From assembly GCF_014646895.1 (NCBI RefSeq), contig NZ_BMOD01000036.1, positions 1-39,231 on the forward strand: 39,231 bases of DNA. The letters run 5' to 3'. Numbering within the stretch: the first letter of the stretch is position 1; every line of letters begins with the position of its first letter. The translations under genes were made by a program, and so were the position numbers. The notes under the pieces are model-generated. The model searched no databases and was not told the origin of the DNA. It was given only the letters and a program-made list of their open reading frames with translations. This document shows, piece after piece, positions 15,193 to 22,454 of the stretch. This DNA is from Deinococcus roseus. GTDB taxonomy: Bacteria > Deinococcota > Deinococci > Deinococcales > Deinococcaceae.

Positions 15193-15681
15193 ATGGCCAG
15201 ATCCCGCAACATCACCATTTCCAGCGAAAACAGCTCAGATGTCGTCACCCTCACCGCCAACATTGCCAATGTGCGCACTGAAATCTTCCGCTACAAAGTG
15301 CCCAAAGGCAGCACCATCACCATTCCCAACGCCACCGAACTGAAAAACGGCATTGCAAAAGGCGTTCACTTCATCACCGAACTGAAAGATGTGTCAAATA
15401 ACAAAATTCCCGGGGGCAGCAAGCTGGTCTTCGGAGTGCTTGGTCCTGCAGACGAGTTTGAAACCAACCTGCGTGCTCTCCCTTACAGCCCCTGGAGGCA
15501 ACTCAGCACCGACCAACAGCGCAATGACGACTACAAGACCCAACTGGTGGCTGCTGCAGACCTCAACGTTCCTGGGATCACCCTGCGGGAAGGGGAAATG
15601 CTGGTGATCAGCCTGATTTCCACCACTGCCATCAACTGGAACAACAGCTACTTCGAGATCATGGCACAAGAACTCAACTAA
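15193..15681 (+). CDS. putative small major capsid protein (single jelly roll)
   Basis: A 162-aa beta-rich protein with no TM or signal peptide. Alternating strands dominate (NITISSENSSDVVTLTANI, IFRYKVPKGSTITI, KLVFGVLGP, EMLVISLISTT). It lies directly before a second beta-rich gene and two small ORFs after the packaging ATPase, the position and size of VP16 of phage P23-77 (about 170 aa). It shares a Tyr-x-Val-Pro-Lys-Gly motif (YKVPKG) with the downstream protein (YLEVPKG). AAGGAG precedes the ATG, consistent with high expression. The fold is inferred and needs structure prediction. No enzyme motif was found. Confidence 0.72.
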   Translation: MARSRNITISSENSSDVVTLTANIANVRTEIFRYKVPKGSTITIPNATELKNGIAKGVHFITELKDVSNNKIPGGSKLVFGVLGPADEFETNLRALPYSPWRQLSTDQQRNDDYKTQLVAAADLNVPGITLREGEMLVISLISTTAINWNNSYFEIMAQELN

Positions 15682-15695
15682 GGAGCGACTGAAAC

Positions 15696-16469
15696 ATGTT
15701 TCCAAACCTTCTGAACATTGCTTTGGCCCTCGGAGCCAGTCGCTCCACTGTGTTCACCCAACCTGATTTTAAGGTTGGCACACAGCAGACGGGCATCCTC
15801 TCCCCCATCGCCTACCTGGAAGTGCCCAAAGGCCACTTGTACGCTCTGAAAGGGCAGATTCCTTTCACCATGTACATCATGGCCAAGTACGAATTTGCCA
15901 TTGCCACAGATTCAGATGTGGTTCACACCGTGGAGCTGGCTCCTCAGGGAGGTGCTTTCAGCAAGAGCACCAGACCTGCACCCACCCTGCCTGCACAGAA
16001 TCACCCTGACATCCGGGCCTACATCTCCAGCAACGGCGGCACCACCTGGACGCAAACCAACGTTCTGAACATTGACTACGACGATGAATCGGTCAACATC
16101 ACCAAACTGGCCGGGACCAACCGCATCAAGGTTTACTACCTGACCAGCAAAGGCACCCTGACCATTTCTGCACAGCGTCCTGCAGGATCAGATGCCATCG
16201 GTCTGAAGATCTTTGATGCACCTCTTCGCAAGCTGCATGAAGTGGACCAAACCAACATCCGCAGTGCTGTGGTCCTGGGCAGCCGTGACGTGTTCATCCT
16301 GCCTGAGGACTGGCGGCTGTTCATCAACGTGAAGTCTCCAGTGCCCATTGAGTGGTCTGTAGAAGCAGGCCACGAGTTGGCCCTGAATGCCTTTACCCAA
16401 CCCATCAAAGTGCTGGACGCTCAAGCCCTGAACGCCAAGGCTGAAGAGATTCTGCGCGGCGGCTTCTAA
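15696..16469 (+). CDS. putative large major capsid protein (single jelly roll)
   Basis: A 257-aa beta-rich protein, the partner of the preceding gene with a 14-bp gap containing GGAG. Strands occur throughout (AYLEVPKGHLYALKG, RIKVYYLTSKGTLTISA, DVFILPEDWRLFINV), with a variable middle that could form the tower or insertion of a large single-jelly-roll capsid protein. Size and order correspond to VP17 of P23-77 (about 290 aa), which forms the pseudo-hexameric capsomers with VP16. No TM segment. The YLEVPKG motif resembles that of the small capsid candidate, hinting at duplication. Confidence 0.72.
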   Translation: MFPNLLNIALALGASRSTVFTQPDFKVGTQQTGILSPIAYLEVPKGHLYALKGQIPFTMYIMAKYEFAIATDSDVVHTVELAPQGGAFSKSTRPAPTLPAQNHPDIRAYISSNGGTTWTQTNVLNIDYDDESVNITKLAGTNRIKVYYLTSKGTLTISAQRPAGSDAIGLKIFDAPLRKLHEVDQTNIRSAVVLGSRDVFILPEDWRLFINVKSPVPIEWSVEAGHELALNAFTQPIKVLDAQALNAKAEEILRGGF

Positions 16470-16480
16470 GGAGGTTTTTC

Positions 16481-16720
16481 ATGGACCTGTTGGGCGCTCT
16501 GATCGGCATTGTTCCCACCGTGGCAAAAGGTCTGTTCCCTGATCAGACCGCCATTGCTCAAGCAAATGCGCAAGCCTCTGCAGCACAGGCTGCTGCTCAA
16601 GCCCAGATTGAACACGACAAAATTCAGGCCAAAGCCAACGAGAAATACGTCATGTATGGCCTGATCGGGGTGGGTGTGCTGGCTGCTGGACTGGTCGCTT
16701 TCAAACTGGTGCAGGACTGA
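16481..16720 (+). CDS. Gln/Ala-rich protein with C-terminal TM, 79 aa
   Basis: AAGGAGG precedes the ATG. An amphipathic N-terminal segment, a long Ala/Gln helix (about 25-50) and a C-terminal TM helix (about 56-76, VMYGLIGVGVLAAGLVAFKL). It resembles small abundant virion membrane proteins. It overlaps the next gene by 1 bp (TGATG). Confidence 0.65.
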   Translation: MDLLGALIGIVPTVAKGLFPDQTAIAQANAQASAAQAAAQAQIEHDKIQAKANEKYVMYGLIGVGVLAAGLVAFKLVQD

Positions 16721-16989
16721 TGAAAACCAAAAAGCTCCTCGGGATCACCCTGTTCCTTGGGGTGCTGGGTGCAGGAGGGTACGCCGCCTGGCGTGTCCTC
16801 TTGCAAGGGCAATACAAGAAACCCATCGGTGGGGTTTTGATTCCTGACCATGCAAACCCAGATCTGCCCAGAGTCACGGTGGGGATCAGCACGGGCTACC
16901 CGATCAGCCAACTCAAAGACACAGGAACGGTCAACACCGAATACATCGGGGAAAACTGGGCTTTCACTCCCATCCTAAAGGACTGGTGA
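16720..16989 (+). CDS. single-TM protein, 89 aa
   Basis: N-terminal signal-anchor (about 5-24, LLGITLFLGVLGAGGYAAW) followed by a 65-residue soluble domain with Pro/Gly turns and ending ENWAFTPILKDW. No lipobox. Candidate minor virion protein, coupled to the gene before it. Confidence 0.6.
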   Translation: MKTKKLLGITLFLGVLGAGGYAAWRVLLQGQYKKPIGGVLIPDHANPDLPRVTVGISTGYPISQLKDTGTVNTEYIGENWAFTPILKDW

Positions 16990-16990
16990 C

Positions 16991-17815
16991 ATGGGCAAAA
17001 ACGACACAACAATGACCATCCTGCTCACCCTTTCCGGTGTGGCTGCTCTGGGAGGTGTGGGCTTCCTCGCCTACAAAGCCCTCCACAAACCTGCAGGATC
17101 ACCAGCAGGGGTGCAGGTCTCTCCTGCAGGAAACGTGGCCACCTCTCCAACCGCTGGAGCACCTGGCAGTGCAAGCAACCCCATCATGACCGCCAACCCT
17201 GGATTCTCGAATCCTGCACAGGGCAGCTACACCCTCTCAGACAAGCCTGCAGACATTCAGGCTGAGATCCTGCGCAAAATTCAGGAACAGAACGAGCGGG
17301 AAGCCTTGCAGCGCAAAAACGACAAAATTTTTGAGCTGAAGCAGCAACTTAATCAATGCCAGAACGAACTGAAACGCCTGATTGACCAGTGCAACAACAT
17401 TGATGGTCAGTCTGTGCCTCAGGAGCTGGTGGAAGCCATCAAATCCCGTCATGTGTCTGACTGCGAAGCAAACACCACTTGGATTTTCAGACCTGCATGC
17501 GGCACCAAACGCGACCTTTCAGAAGGCTACGACAAGATCCTGGATGACGAATGGCGCAAAAGGAAAGCTGACCTGAAACGTCCACTGCTGACCAAAATGT
17601 CAGAGCTGGACAGCCTTCAGATGAACCTGATCGGCAACCTCAAGGCCCTTGGTGTGGACATTCCCAAAGTGAACCCTGTGCCCGGTGGTGAAGGCACTTC
17701 TGCCGCCACCAGTGCTGCAGGCAGCACCTCCAGTTCTGGCCTGCTCAGTCAGTTTCTGAATGGCGGCGGTTCCTACAGCCTCACCGGGGGCAAACCTCCG
17801 GTCTACCTCTCCTAA
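16991..17815 (+). CDS. TM-anchored coiled-coil protein, 274 aa
   Basis: N-terminal TM helix (about 9-28), a flexible Ala/Pro/Gly/Ser linker (about 33-80), a long coiled coil (about 88-135, DIQAEILRKIQEQNEREALQ onward), a Cys-containing middle (about 155-172) and a low-complexity Gly/Ser/Thr tail. Four cysteines (CQ, CNN, DCE, ACG) could form disulfides. The shape suits a stalk or vertex-associated protein rooted in the virion membrane. No family recognised. Confidence 0.65.
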   Translation: MGKNDTTMTILLTLSGVAALGGVGFLAYKALHKPAGSPAGVQVSPAGNVATSPTAGAPGSASNPIMTANPGFSNPAQGSYTLSDKPADIQAEILRKIQEQNEREALQRKNDKIFELKQQLNQCQNELKRLIDQCNNIDGQSVPQELVEAIKSRHVSDCEANTTWIFRPACGTKRDLSEGYDKILDDEWRKRKADLKRPLLTKMSELDSLQMNLIGNLKALGVDIPKVNPVPGGEGTSAATSAAGSTSSSGLLSQFLNGGGSYSLTGGKPPVYLS

Positions 17816-17825
17816 GGAGTCTGAA

Positions 17826-18242
17826 ATGTCCCAAGAATTCTCTGTGACAAACCAACTGCAGCCTTTTTACAGCGTGGATGACCTCAAAAATCAGGCCACT
17901 GCCAACAAAACCCAGGACTTTGGCGTTCACTGGACGCTGGGAGGCTCTGGCAGCACCAGTGGGACAGGCACCCTGATCGGAGGCAGCAGCGGTACAGGCT
18001 CTGATTTCGGGGTCAGTGTCGGGGGGAACTTACACATTCCCACCGCTGATGAGCTGTTCCCTCTGACGGGTGGCTCTGGCAGCACCAGCACCTCTGGAAG
18101 CCCCAGCGGGACCACCAGCACCAACAAGCCTGCTTCTGCAGCCCTGCAGCAATACATGCCCTGGATCCTCGGGATCGGTGGGGTAGCCCTGCTGGGTGTC
18201 GGTGTGTCTGTCCTGTTCGGTGAAAAGAAAGGCAAGAAGTAA
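17826..18242 (+). CDS. Gly/Ser/Thr-rich protein with C-terminal TM, 138 aa
   Basis: ATG 17826 with AAGGAG upstream. The middle is low complexity with repeated GSGSTSGTG-type runs and two strand-forming inserts. A C-terminal TM (about 112-130, YMPWILGIGGVALLGVGVSV) ends in a basic FGEKKGKK tail, so the Gly-rich part is likely outside the membrane. Virion membrane candidate. Confidence 0.62.
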   Translation: MSQEFSVTNQLQPFYSVDDLKNQATANKTQDFGVHWTLGGSGSTSGTGTLIGGSSGTGSDFGVSVGGNLHIPTADELFPLTGGSGSTSTSGSPSGTTSTNKPASAALQQYMPWILGIGGVALLGVGVSVLFGEKKGKK

Positions 18243-18244
18243 AC

Positions 18245-18415
18245 ATGGAGAAGCCCAAAGAACTGGTCAGACAAGGCTTTTATCAGGGGATCGGGCAAAG
18301 TGCCGTGTGGCTTCTGGTGTCTGCTGCAGGCTTCGCACTGGGCTACCATCTGGTGCCCAAGGATGCAGGCAAAAAGCCCTGTGGCTGCGGTGGCAACTGT
18401 GGAGGCAGCAAATAA
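18245..18415 (+). CDS. small Cys/Gly-tailed single-TM protein, 56 aa
   Basis: ATG 18245, stop overlapping the next ATG. A central TM helix (VWLLVSAAGFALGYHLV) and a C-terminal tail with CGCGGNCGG, a cluster of three cysteines that could bind metal or cross-link. Unknown function, probably a minor membrane component. Confidence 0.58.
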   Translation: MEKPKELVRQGFYQGIGQSAVWLLVSAAGFALGYHLVPKDAGKKPCGCGGNCGGSK

Positions 18416-18603
18416 TGGAATACATTGACCTCCTGCAAAAATTCGGGGCCTTTGGTCTGGTGGCGTGGTTCATGGTGCAAAGTGTCTCCAAACTTGGCCC
18501 CATCATTGAGCGCAACACCCAGGCCATTGAACGAAACACGGTGGTGCTGGAACGGTTCATGGCCCAGACTGGCGTGCGTCCTGATGTGAAAGAGGCTGCC
18601 TGA
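18415..18603 (+). CDS. holin-like small protein, 62 aa
   Basis: A short N-terminal TM helix (about 6-24, LLQKFGAFGLVAWFMVQSV) followed by a charged helix with RNTQAIERNTVVLERF repeats. The layout resembles BhlA/UviB-type holins, which have one N-terminal TM and a charged heptad tail. It could permeabilise the membrane for the lysis enzymes, or be a virion peptide. The assignment is tentative. Overlaps at both ends show tight coupling. Confidence 0.5.
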   Translation: MEYIDLLQKFGAFGLVAWFMVQSVSKLGPIIERNTQAIERNTVVLERFMAQTGVRPDVKEAA

Positions 18604-19088
18604 TGTTCCCTGGCTTACAGCAGCTTCTGGCACGCATTCCTGAATTCGAGCACACCCTGAAGTGCTCGTTTCAGGAGACCATGCAGGCCATCAAAGCGGT
18701 GTACGGTGCTGCTGCCCGAACTTCACGCATTCTGGAACAGGAATATGGGGTGATTCCTGTAGACACCACCCCTGCAGGAACCCGGTATGGTGCCCGGAAC
18801 CTCACCCAGTTGCCCCTGATCTATGACACCTACGAAACACCTGCGACCACCAGACAGACCCTGCAGTTTGAGTCAGACAACCAGAACCGCCTGATCAGCC
18901 GGGGTTACTACAGCAACATGGGAGACAACCCCATCCGGGTCATTCTGCTGGACCAGCAAGGCATGCCCGGGAAACCCCATGTGCTGCTGCCCGGAACCAC
19001 CATCAATGTGTCTTGCTACCTCAAAGGCATGATGCTGGAACCTGTCACCCCTGAGGATGAAATCAAGTACCAGGTGCTGGTGCAGTAA
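18603..19088 (+). CDS. possible vertex/jelly-roll protein, 161 aa
   Basis: Helical N-terminus (1-50), then a beta-rich domain (about 80-161) with strands RQTLQFES, NPIRVILLD, HVLLPGTTINVSCYLKGMML and IKYQVLVQ. The LPGTTINV pattern echoes the VPKGSTITI segment of the small capsid candidate. It precedes the spike/fibre genes, which suits a penton or spike-base role. No family recognised. Confidence 0.55.
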   Translation: MFPGLQQLLARIPEFEHTLKCSFQETMQAIKAVYGAAARTSRILEQEYGVIPVDTTPAGTRYGARNLTQLPLIYDTYETPATTRQTLQFESDNQNRLISRGYYSNMGDNPIRVILLDQQGMPGKPHVLLPGTTINVSCYLKGMMLEPVTPEDEIKYQVLVQ

Positions 19089-19099
19089 GGGGATGGGCC

Positions 19100-20068
19100 A
19101 TGCTGGAATTCAAAATCAAGCTCTATTCAGCAGGCCCCTGGAACGTCCTTGAAGATGCAAGGTGTTGGGGGCCGCTCACCCTGGCAACAGTGGGAAACGG
19201 AACCTATCAGGAGCTTTTCGGGGCCATCTGGCGCATCACCTGGGACCGCAAACGCGGCCTGATCCTGCAGCAAAAACAAGGCTCTGACTTCCAAGAAGTG
19301 GAACCAGACGAACCCCTGCCTGTCCTCCCAAATCGGGCCAGGCACATTTCACTTGCCTTTGACCAGGCAGCCCGTCCGGTGCTTGCCTATGAACTGGATC
19401 AGGTGATTCACGTCCGTCAGTGGAACCCTGTCAGTCACCAGTACACTTACCAGCAGGTGGATGGTCTGGATCCGGTCTTGTTGATGGACGCGCACCTGCA
19501 TTACTTCACCCCTGACAGTGACGTGTTGTTGTACTGCCTGGACCTGGAACGCCTGCACCTGCAGGTCAGCCACCAGCGCAACACCTACCAGGACCAAACG
19601 CAGGTCAGCACCCTGCAGCTTCCTGCTTTTCTGGATCAGGTGGCTGCTTACCCTTACATGTCCCGGATCCTGCTGCATGACCACAAAGGTGCAGAAGTGC
19701 GCTTTGTCAGCCCGCTTTACCCTTACCGTGCAGAGGACACCTTAAGTGTGACTGCTGCAGCCTCTGGTGACTGGGACACCGTAGGTTATGCCTTCGCTGC
19801 AGGTGATCTGCTCACCTTCTCCGGTGGCCCAGCAACAGGCCTCTGGAACATTGCAAACTATGCCTTCTCTGCAGCAGACACCCTGAGCATCGCAGGTGGC
19901 CCAGCAACAGGCCTCTGGGATTCTTTGGTGATTCCCTACAGTGCAGCAGACAGCATGGCTGTTTCGGGCAGTCCTGCAACAGGCCTCTGGGACTCCCCAG
20001 GAATTGGGTACACGGCAGGCGACACCCTGACCGTCACGGGAACAATTGCAGGAGGCACATGGACATAA
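19100..20068 (+). CDS. spike-like protein with C-terminal 24-residue repeats
   Basis: A 322-aa protein with a beta-propeller-like or sandwich N-terminal part (residues 1-210) that alternates strands with DxxHxxxW-type turns. From about residue 215 it has roughly four and a half repeats of about 24 residues around GGPATGLWDS-x-x-Y-SAADTL. The DNA repeat period is exactly 72 bp (units at 19823, 19895, 19967). Repeats in this position of the late operon suggest a receptor-binding or fibre protein that evolves by repeat-number change. It overlaps the next gene by 10 bp. Confidence 0.65.
   Translation: MLEFKIKLYSAGPWNVLEDARCWGPLTLATVGNGTYQELFGAIWRITWDRKRGLILQQKQGSDFQEVEPDEPLPVLPNRARHISLAFDQAARPVLAYELDQVIHVRQWNPVSHQYTYQQVDGLDPVLLMDAHLHYFTPDSDVLLYCLDLERLHLQVSHQRNTYQDQTQVSTLQLPAFLDQVAAYPYMSRILLHDHKGAEVRFVSPLYPYRAEDTLSVTAAASGDWDTVGYAFAAGDLLTFSGGPATGLWNIANYAFSAADTLSIAGGPATGLWDSLVIPYSAADSMAVSGSPATGLWDSPGIGYTAGDTLTVTGTIAGGTWT
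19820..20045 (+). repeat. 72-bp tandem coding repeats
   Basis: Near-identical 24-nt blocks recur at 19823-19846, 19895-19918 and, diverged, at 19967-19990, spaced exactly 72 bp apart. They encode GGPATGLW. The first two blocks are identical at the DNA level, pointing to recent duplication or conversion. Confidence 0.85.
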
Positions 20069-21048
20069 CCATCCCCATCAATGTGGGTCTGTCAGGTCGG
20101 GCCATCTTTGAAGTGATTGACCTGCAGACTGGACTTGTCGAGCACGTCCATGAGCAGCACAACATGATCCTGGACAGTGGTTTAGAGGCTTTCGGCTCTA
20201 CTTCTTCAGTATCAGGCACGTCAGGCAGCATGACCTACCTCAATTGGGGCCAGTGGCGCACCTACTTTGCAGTGGGCACAGGTTCCACCGCTCCAGCAGT
20301 GGGTCAAACCACCCTGACCAATCAGGTGGTGATTCAGGGAGACACAGGCGGCTTCCAATCAGAGCAGAGCGAAGTCTACAGTTATGACGCTATCAACGGC
20401 TACTACAAAGCCACCATCACACAGGTCAGGGTCATCAATTTTGTTGCCAGCTACAACCTCACAGAATGGGGTTTGGCAAAAGCAGCCACAGGTTCACTGT
20501 CCATCAGAGAGCTTTTTAGGGACGGCAGCAACAACCCAACCACCATTGCAGTGGCCAGTGGGAAGCAGTTGAAACTGACCCACATTTTGACCCTCACCCT
20601 GCCCAACACCTTGGGTGCAGTCAGTTTTGATTTGACGGGATTGGGCACACAAAGCGGGAACGGTGGTTTTTGGGCCACATCCACAGGGATTGCAACCCTG
20701 TTTCAAGAATTGCTGACAACCTCTGGCAGTTTCAAAGTGGCTTTTCATGCCACTGATATTGCTTTGCCAACTGCCAACCAGGTGGGCACATGGTTCTTCA
20801 GCTCTGTGGGTTACAACCACGGCACCACAGATACCTATGTGGGCAACTCCCGCAAGATCACCAAGCGGATTGCCCTCACGACTGCACAGGCAAACATGAC
20901 CATGCGGGAAATGGTGCTCGGGTCGAACATCATCACCAGTGCAAATATAGCCAGTGGATTCATTTTCAAATGGACCACGCCACTGATCAAAACTGCATCC
21001 AACACGGTGACTTTTGTCATTGATGTCAACTTCACCAGGGGGCCATGA
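20059..21048 (+). CDS. fibre or receptor-binding protein candidate, 329 aa
   Basis: Beta-rich, Ser/Thr/Gly-rich and devoid of TM segments. It opens with strands (ITIPINVGLSGRAIFEVID) then HEQHNMILDSGLEAFGS, a pattern seen in phage tail-fibre-like and surface proteins that begin with a small beta domain and a long beta-helical or sandwich body. It lies downstream of the repeat protein and overlaps it. Host-receptor binding is an inference. Confidence 0.55.
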   Translation: MDITIPINVGLSGRAIFEVIDLQTGLVEHVHEQHNMILDSGLEAFGSTSSVSGTSGSMTYLNWGQWRTYFAVGTGSTAPAVGQTTLTNQVVIQGDTGGFQSEQSEVYSYDAINGYYKATITQVRVINFVASYNLTEWGLAKAATGSLSIRELFRDGSNNPTTIAVASGKQLKLTHILTLTLPNTLGAVSFDLTGLGTQSGNGGFWATSTGIATLFQELLTTSGSFKVAFHATDIALPTANQVGTWFFSSVGYNHGTTDTYVGNSRKITKRIALTTAQANMTMREMVLGSNIITSANIASGFIFKWTTPLIKTASNTVTFVIDVNFTRGP

Positions 21049-21299
21049 TGTACCGACACACCTTCAACATTTTCCTGCTCCGCAAAGATGACACTGAAGA
21101 GAACATCGGTTCTGTGCCTCTGGACCATGAACTGCAGCAGGTGGATTTGAGCATTCAGGCCATGCAGACTGCTGCAGCAAGCATGCTGGCAACACCCCTC
21201 ACAGGGATGATCCAGTTTCAGGCGTGCATCTTTCCGACTGCAGATGTGCGGGGCTTCCGTGCAGTCTGCCTGAAGATCGAGGAGGTACCAGAAACATGA
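21045..21299 (+). CDS. hypothetical late protein, 84 aa
   Basis: Overlaps the fibre-like gene by 4 bp and the next gene by 4 bp. Strand-helix-strand: YRHTFNIFLLRKDDTEENIG, helix LQQVDLSIQAMQTAAASML, then MIQFQACIFP and FRAVCLKIEEV. Possibly an accessory or assembly factor of the preceding fibre. No family known. Confidence 0.55.
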   Translation: MMYRHTFNIFLLRKDDTEENIGSVPLDHELQQVDLSIQAMQTAAASMLATPLTGMIQFQACIFPTADVRGFRAVCLKIEEVPET

Positions 21300-21565
21300 T
21301 CCTGCCAGGCGCATATGACAGCACTGGGCATGTGGTCCCGGATCCGGTGGACCTGCCCCATGTGGTGCTGAAACTGCCCCTTCCTGCAGGCCTGGTGCTG
21401 AATCATTTCTATGGGTCTGCAAAAGGCATGCAGGCCACCCTGGACGATCTGAACGCCTTTGTGTATTTCAAACGGGGTGGCTGGGAAACCAAGAACAGGC
21501 ACAGCATGCAAAAGATCCGTTCCATGCACGGAAACGAGGATTCGGGATGGAAAGACCAAAGGTAA
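21296..21565 (+). CDS. hypothetical late protein, 89 aa
   Basis: ATG 21296 with GAGGAGGT upstream. Strand-rich N-terminus (VVLKLPLPAGLVLN) and basic C-terminus. It overlaps the transglycosylase gene by 19 bp. No TM or signal peptide. Unknown. Confidence 0.5.
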   Translation: MILPGAYDSTGHVVPDPVDLPHVVLKLPLPAGLVLNHFYGSAKGMQATLDDLNAFVYFKRGGWETKNRHSMQKIRSMHGNEDSGWKDQR

Positions 21566-22263
21566 AAACGGTGCTAGTGATTGTGGGCCTGCTGCTTCTC
21601 ACCAGTGCCTGCACACCTGCTGCCGTCCGTACCGTGAAGAAGGTCAAAGCAAAACAGGCATCCAAGAAAGCCCCTGCAGATCTGGACGTTGCAGACACCA
21701 CCCCTGCAGTGTCCTGGGACCGTTTTGCTTTGATAGATGCGACAGATGCAGCCTTGAAGAAAGAGGGCTGCAAATTGAACGCCCTGGAACGCAGAAAGCT
21801 GGCTGTGTCTCTGGCTGTGGTGGCCCATGAAGAAAGCTACCCTCTGGATTTTCTTTTGGGCCATGTGTTTGCTGAGCACCCTTCAACAGACCTGACTCCC
21901 AACCGCGCAGGAGCCATAGGACCGCTCCAGATGACCGCCATTGCTTGCAAGAGTGTAGGCGAATACTATCCGCCCCAGAGCTTGGATGCTGCGGTCAGGG
22001 CAGGCATCAAATACATGAAGCAACTCAGGCATGGCCAGTCTGCAGCAAAGAACAGCCTGAAAAACACCCTCCGCATGTATGGCATGGGGCCAGGGGGATT
22101 TTCCACTTACCTGCAGGACGGGTGTAGCCGTCCGTGCGGCACCTATCCCCTATCGGTGTGGGCTTCAGAGTGCGGGTGTACGGCTTACGTTTACACAGAC
22201 CGGGTGCTGGGGATCGCCAGAAGGCACCCTGAGCTGCACACCCAGAAATGGAATGCGTGGTGA
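21547..22263 (+). CDS. lytic transglycosylase-like lipoprotein
   Basis: Cleaves peptidoglycan glycan strands for lysis or entry. The 238-aa protein has a signal peptide with a lipobox-like LTSAC (C22), a Lys-rich linker and an SLT/lysozyme-like domain with the catalytic Glu in AHEES (95-96) and the typical GAIGPLQM motif (122-129), then the YGMGPGGF segment. Several C-terminal cysteines may form disulfides. Together with the M23 peptidase it gives the phage two complementary cell-wall activities. Lipid anchoring is inferred. Confidence 0.82.
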   Translation: MERPKVKTVLVIVGLLLLTSACTPAAVRTVKKVKAKQASKKAPADLDVADTTPAVSWDRFALIDATDAALKKEGCKLNALERRKLAVSLAVVAHEESYPLDFLLGHVFAEHPSTDLTPNRAGAIGPLQMTAIACKSVGEYYPPQSLDAAVRAGIKYMKQLRHGQSAAKNSLKNTLRMYGMGPGGFSTYLQDGCSRPCGTYPLSVWASECGCTAYVYTDRVLGIARRHPELHTQKWNAW

Positions 22264-22264
22264 A

Positions 22265-22453
22265 ATGAAAAAGAAGCTGAGCAGGGCAGAGAGCATCATG
22301 GTCACAGGGTTCATTGTTGTGGGACTGGCCAACATCTTGGGGGCCGTTTTTATCACTCGGGAGCTGGCCAAAGCAAACAGGACGCTGAATACTGCCGAAA
22401 ATAGCATTACTACTGCCACAAATTCTATAAAAGGCTTAATAAGAGTCAATTAA
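22265..22453 (+). CDS. small single-TM protein, 62 aa
   Basis: Last gene of the late operon. TM helix about 12-31 (MVTGFIVVGLANILGAVFIT) followed by an amphipathic Asn/Thr-rich helix. It directly follows the transglycosylase and could be a holin or spanin-type partner. Its 3' end drifts into A+T-rich DNA where it meets the convergent gene at 22455. Confidence 0.55.
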   Translation: MKKKLSRAESIMVTGFIVVGLANILGAVFITRELAKANRTLNTAENSITTATNSIKGLIRVN

Positions 22454-22454
22454 A

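Noticed and set aside
15193..16469. Tectivirus-like double jelly-roll capsid
   Set aside because: No single capsid-like gene of about 350-400 aa follows the ATPase; instead there are two short adjacent ones.
19820..20045. Short regularly spaced repeats as a CRISPR array
   Set aside because: They are in-frame coding repeats of exactly 72 bp without spacers; no CRISPR array or cas gene is seen in the window.
11446..22453. Tailed-phage (Caudoviricetes) interpretation
   Set aside because: No terminase, portal, tape measure, tube or baseplate gene; the ATPase and membrane proteins do not fit.
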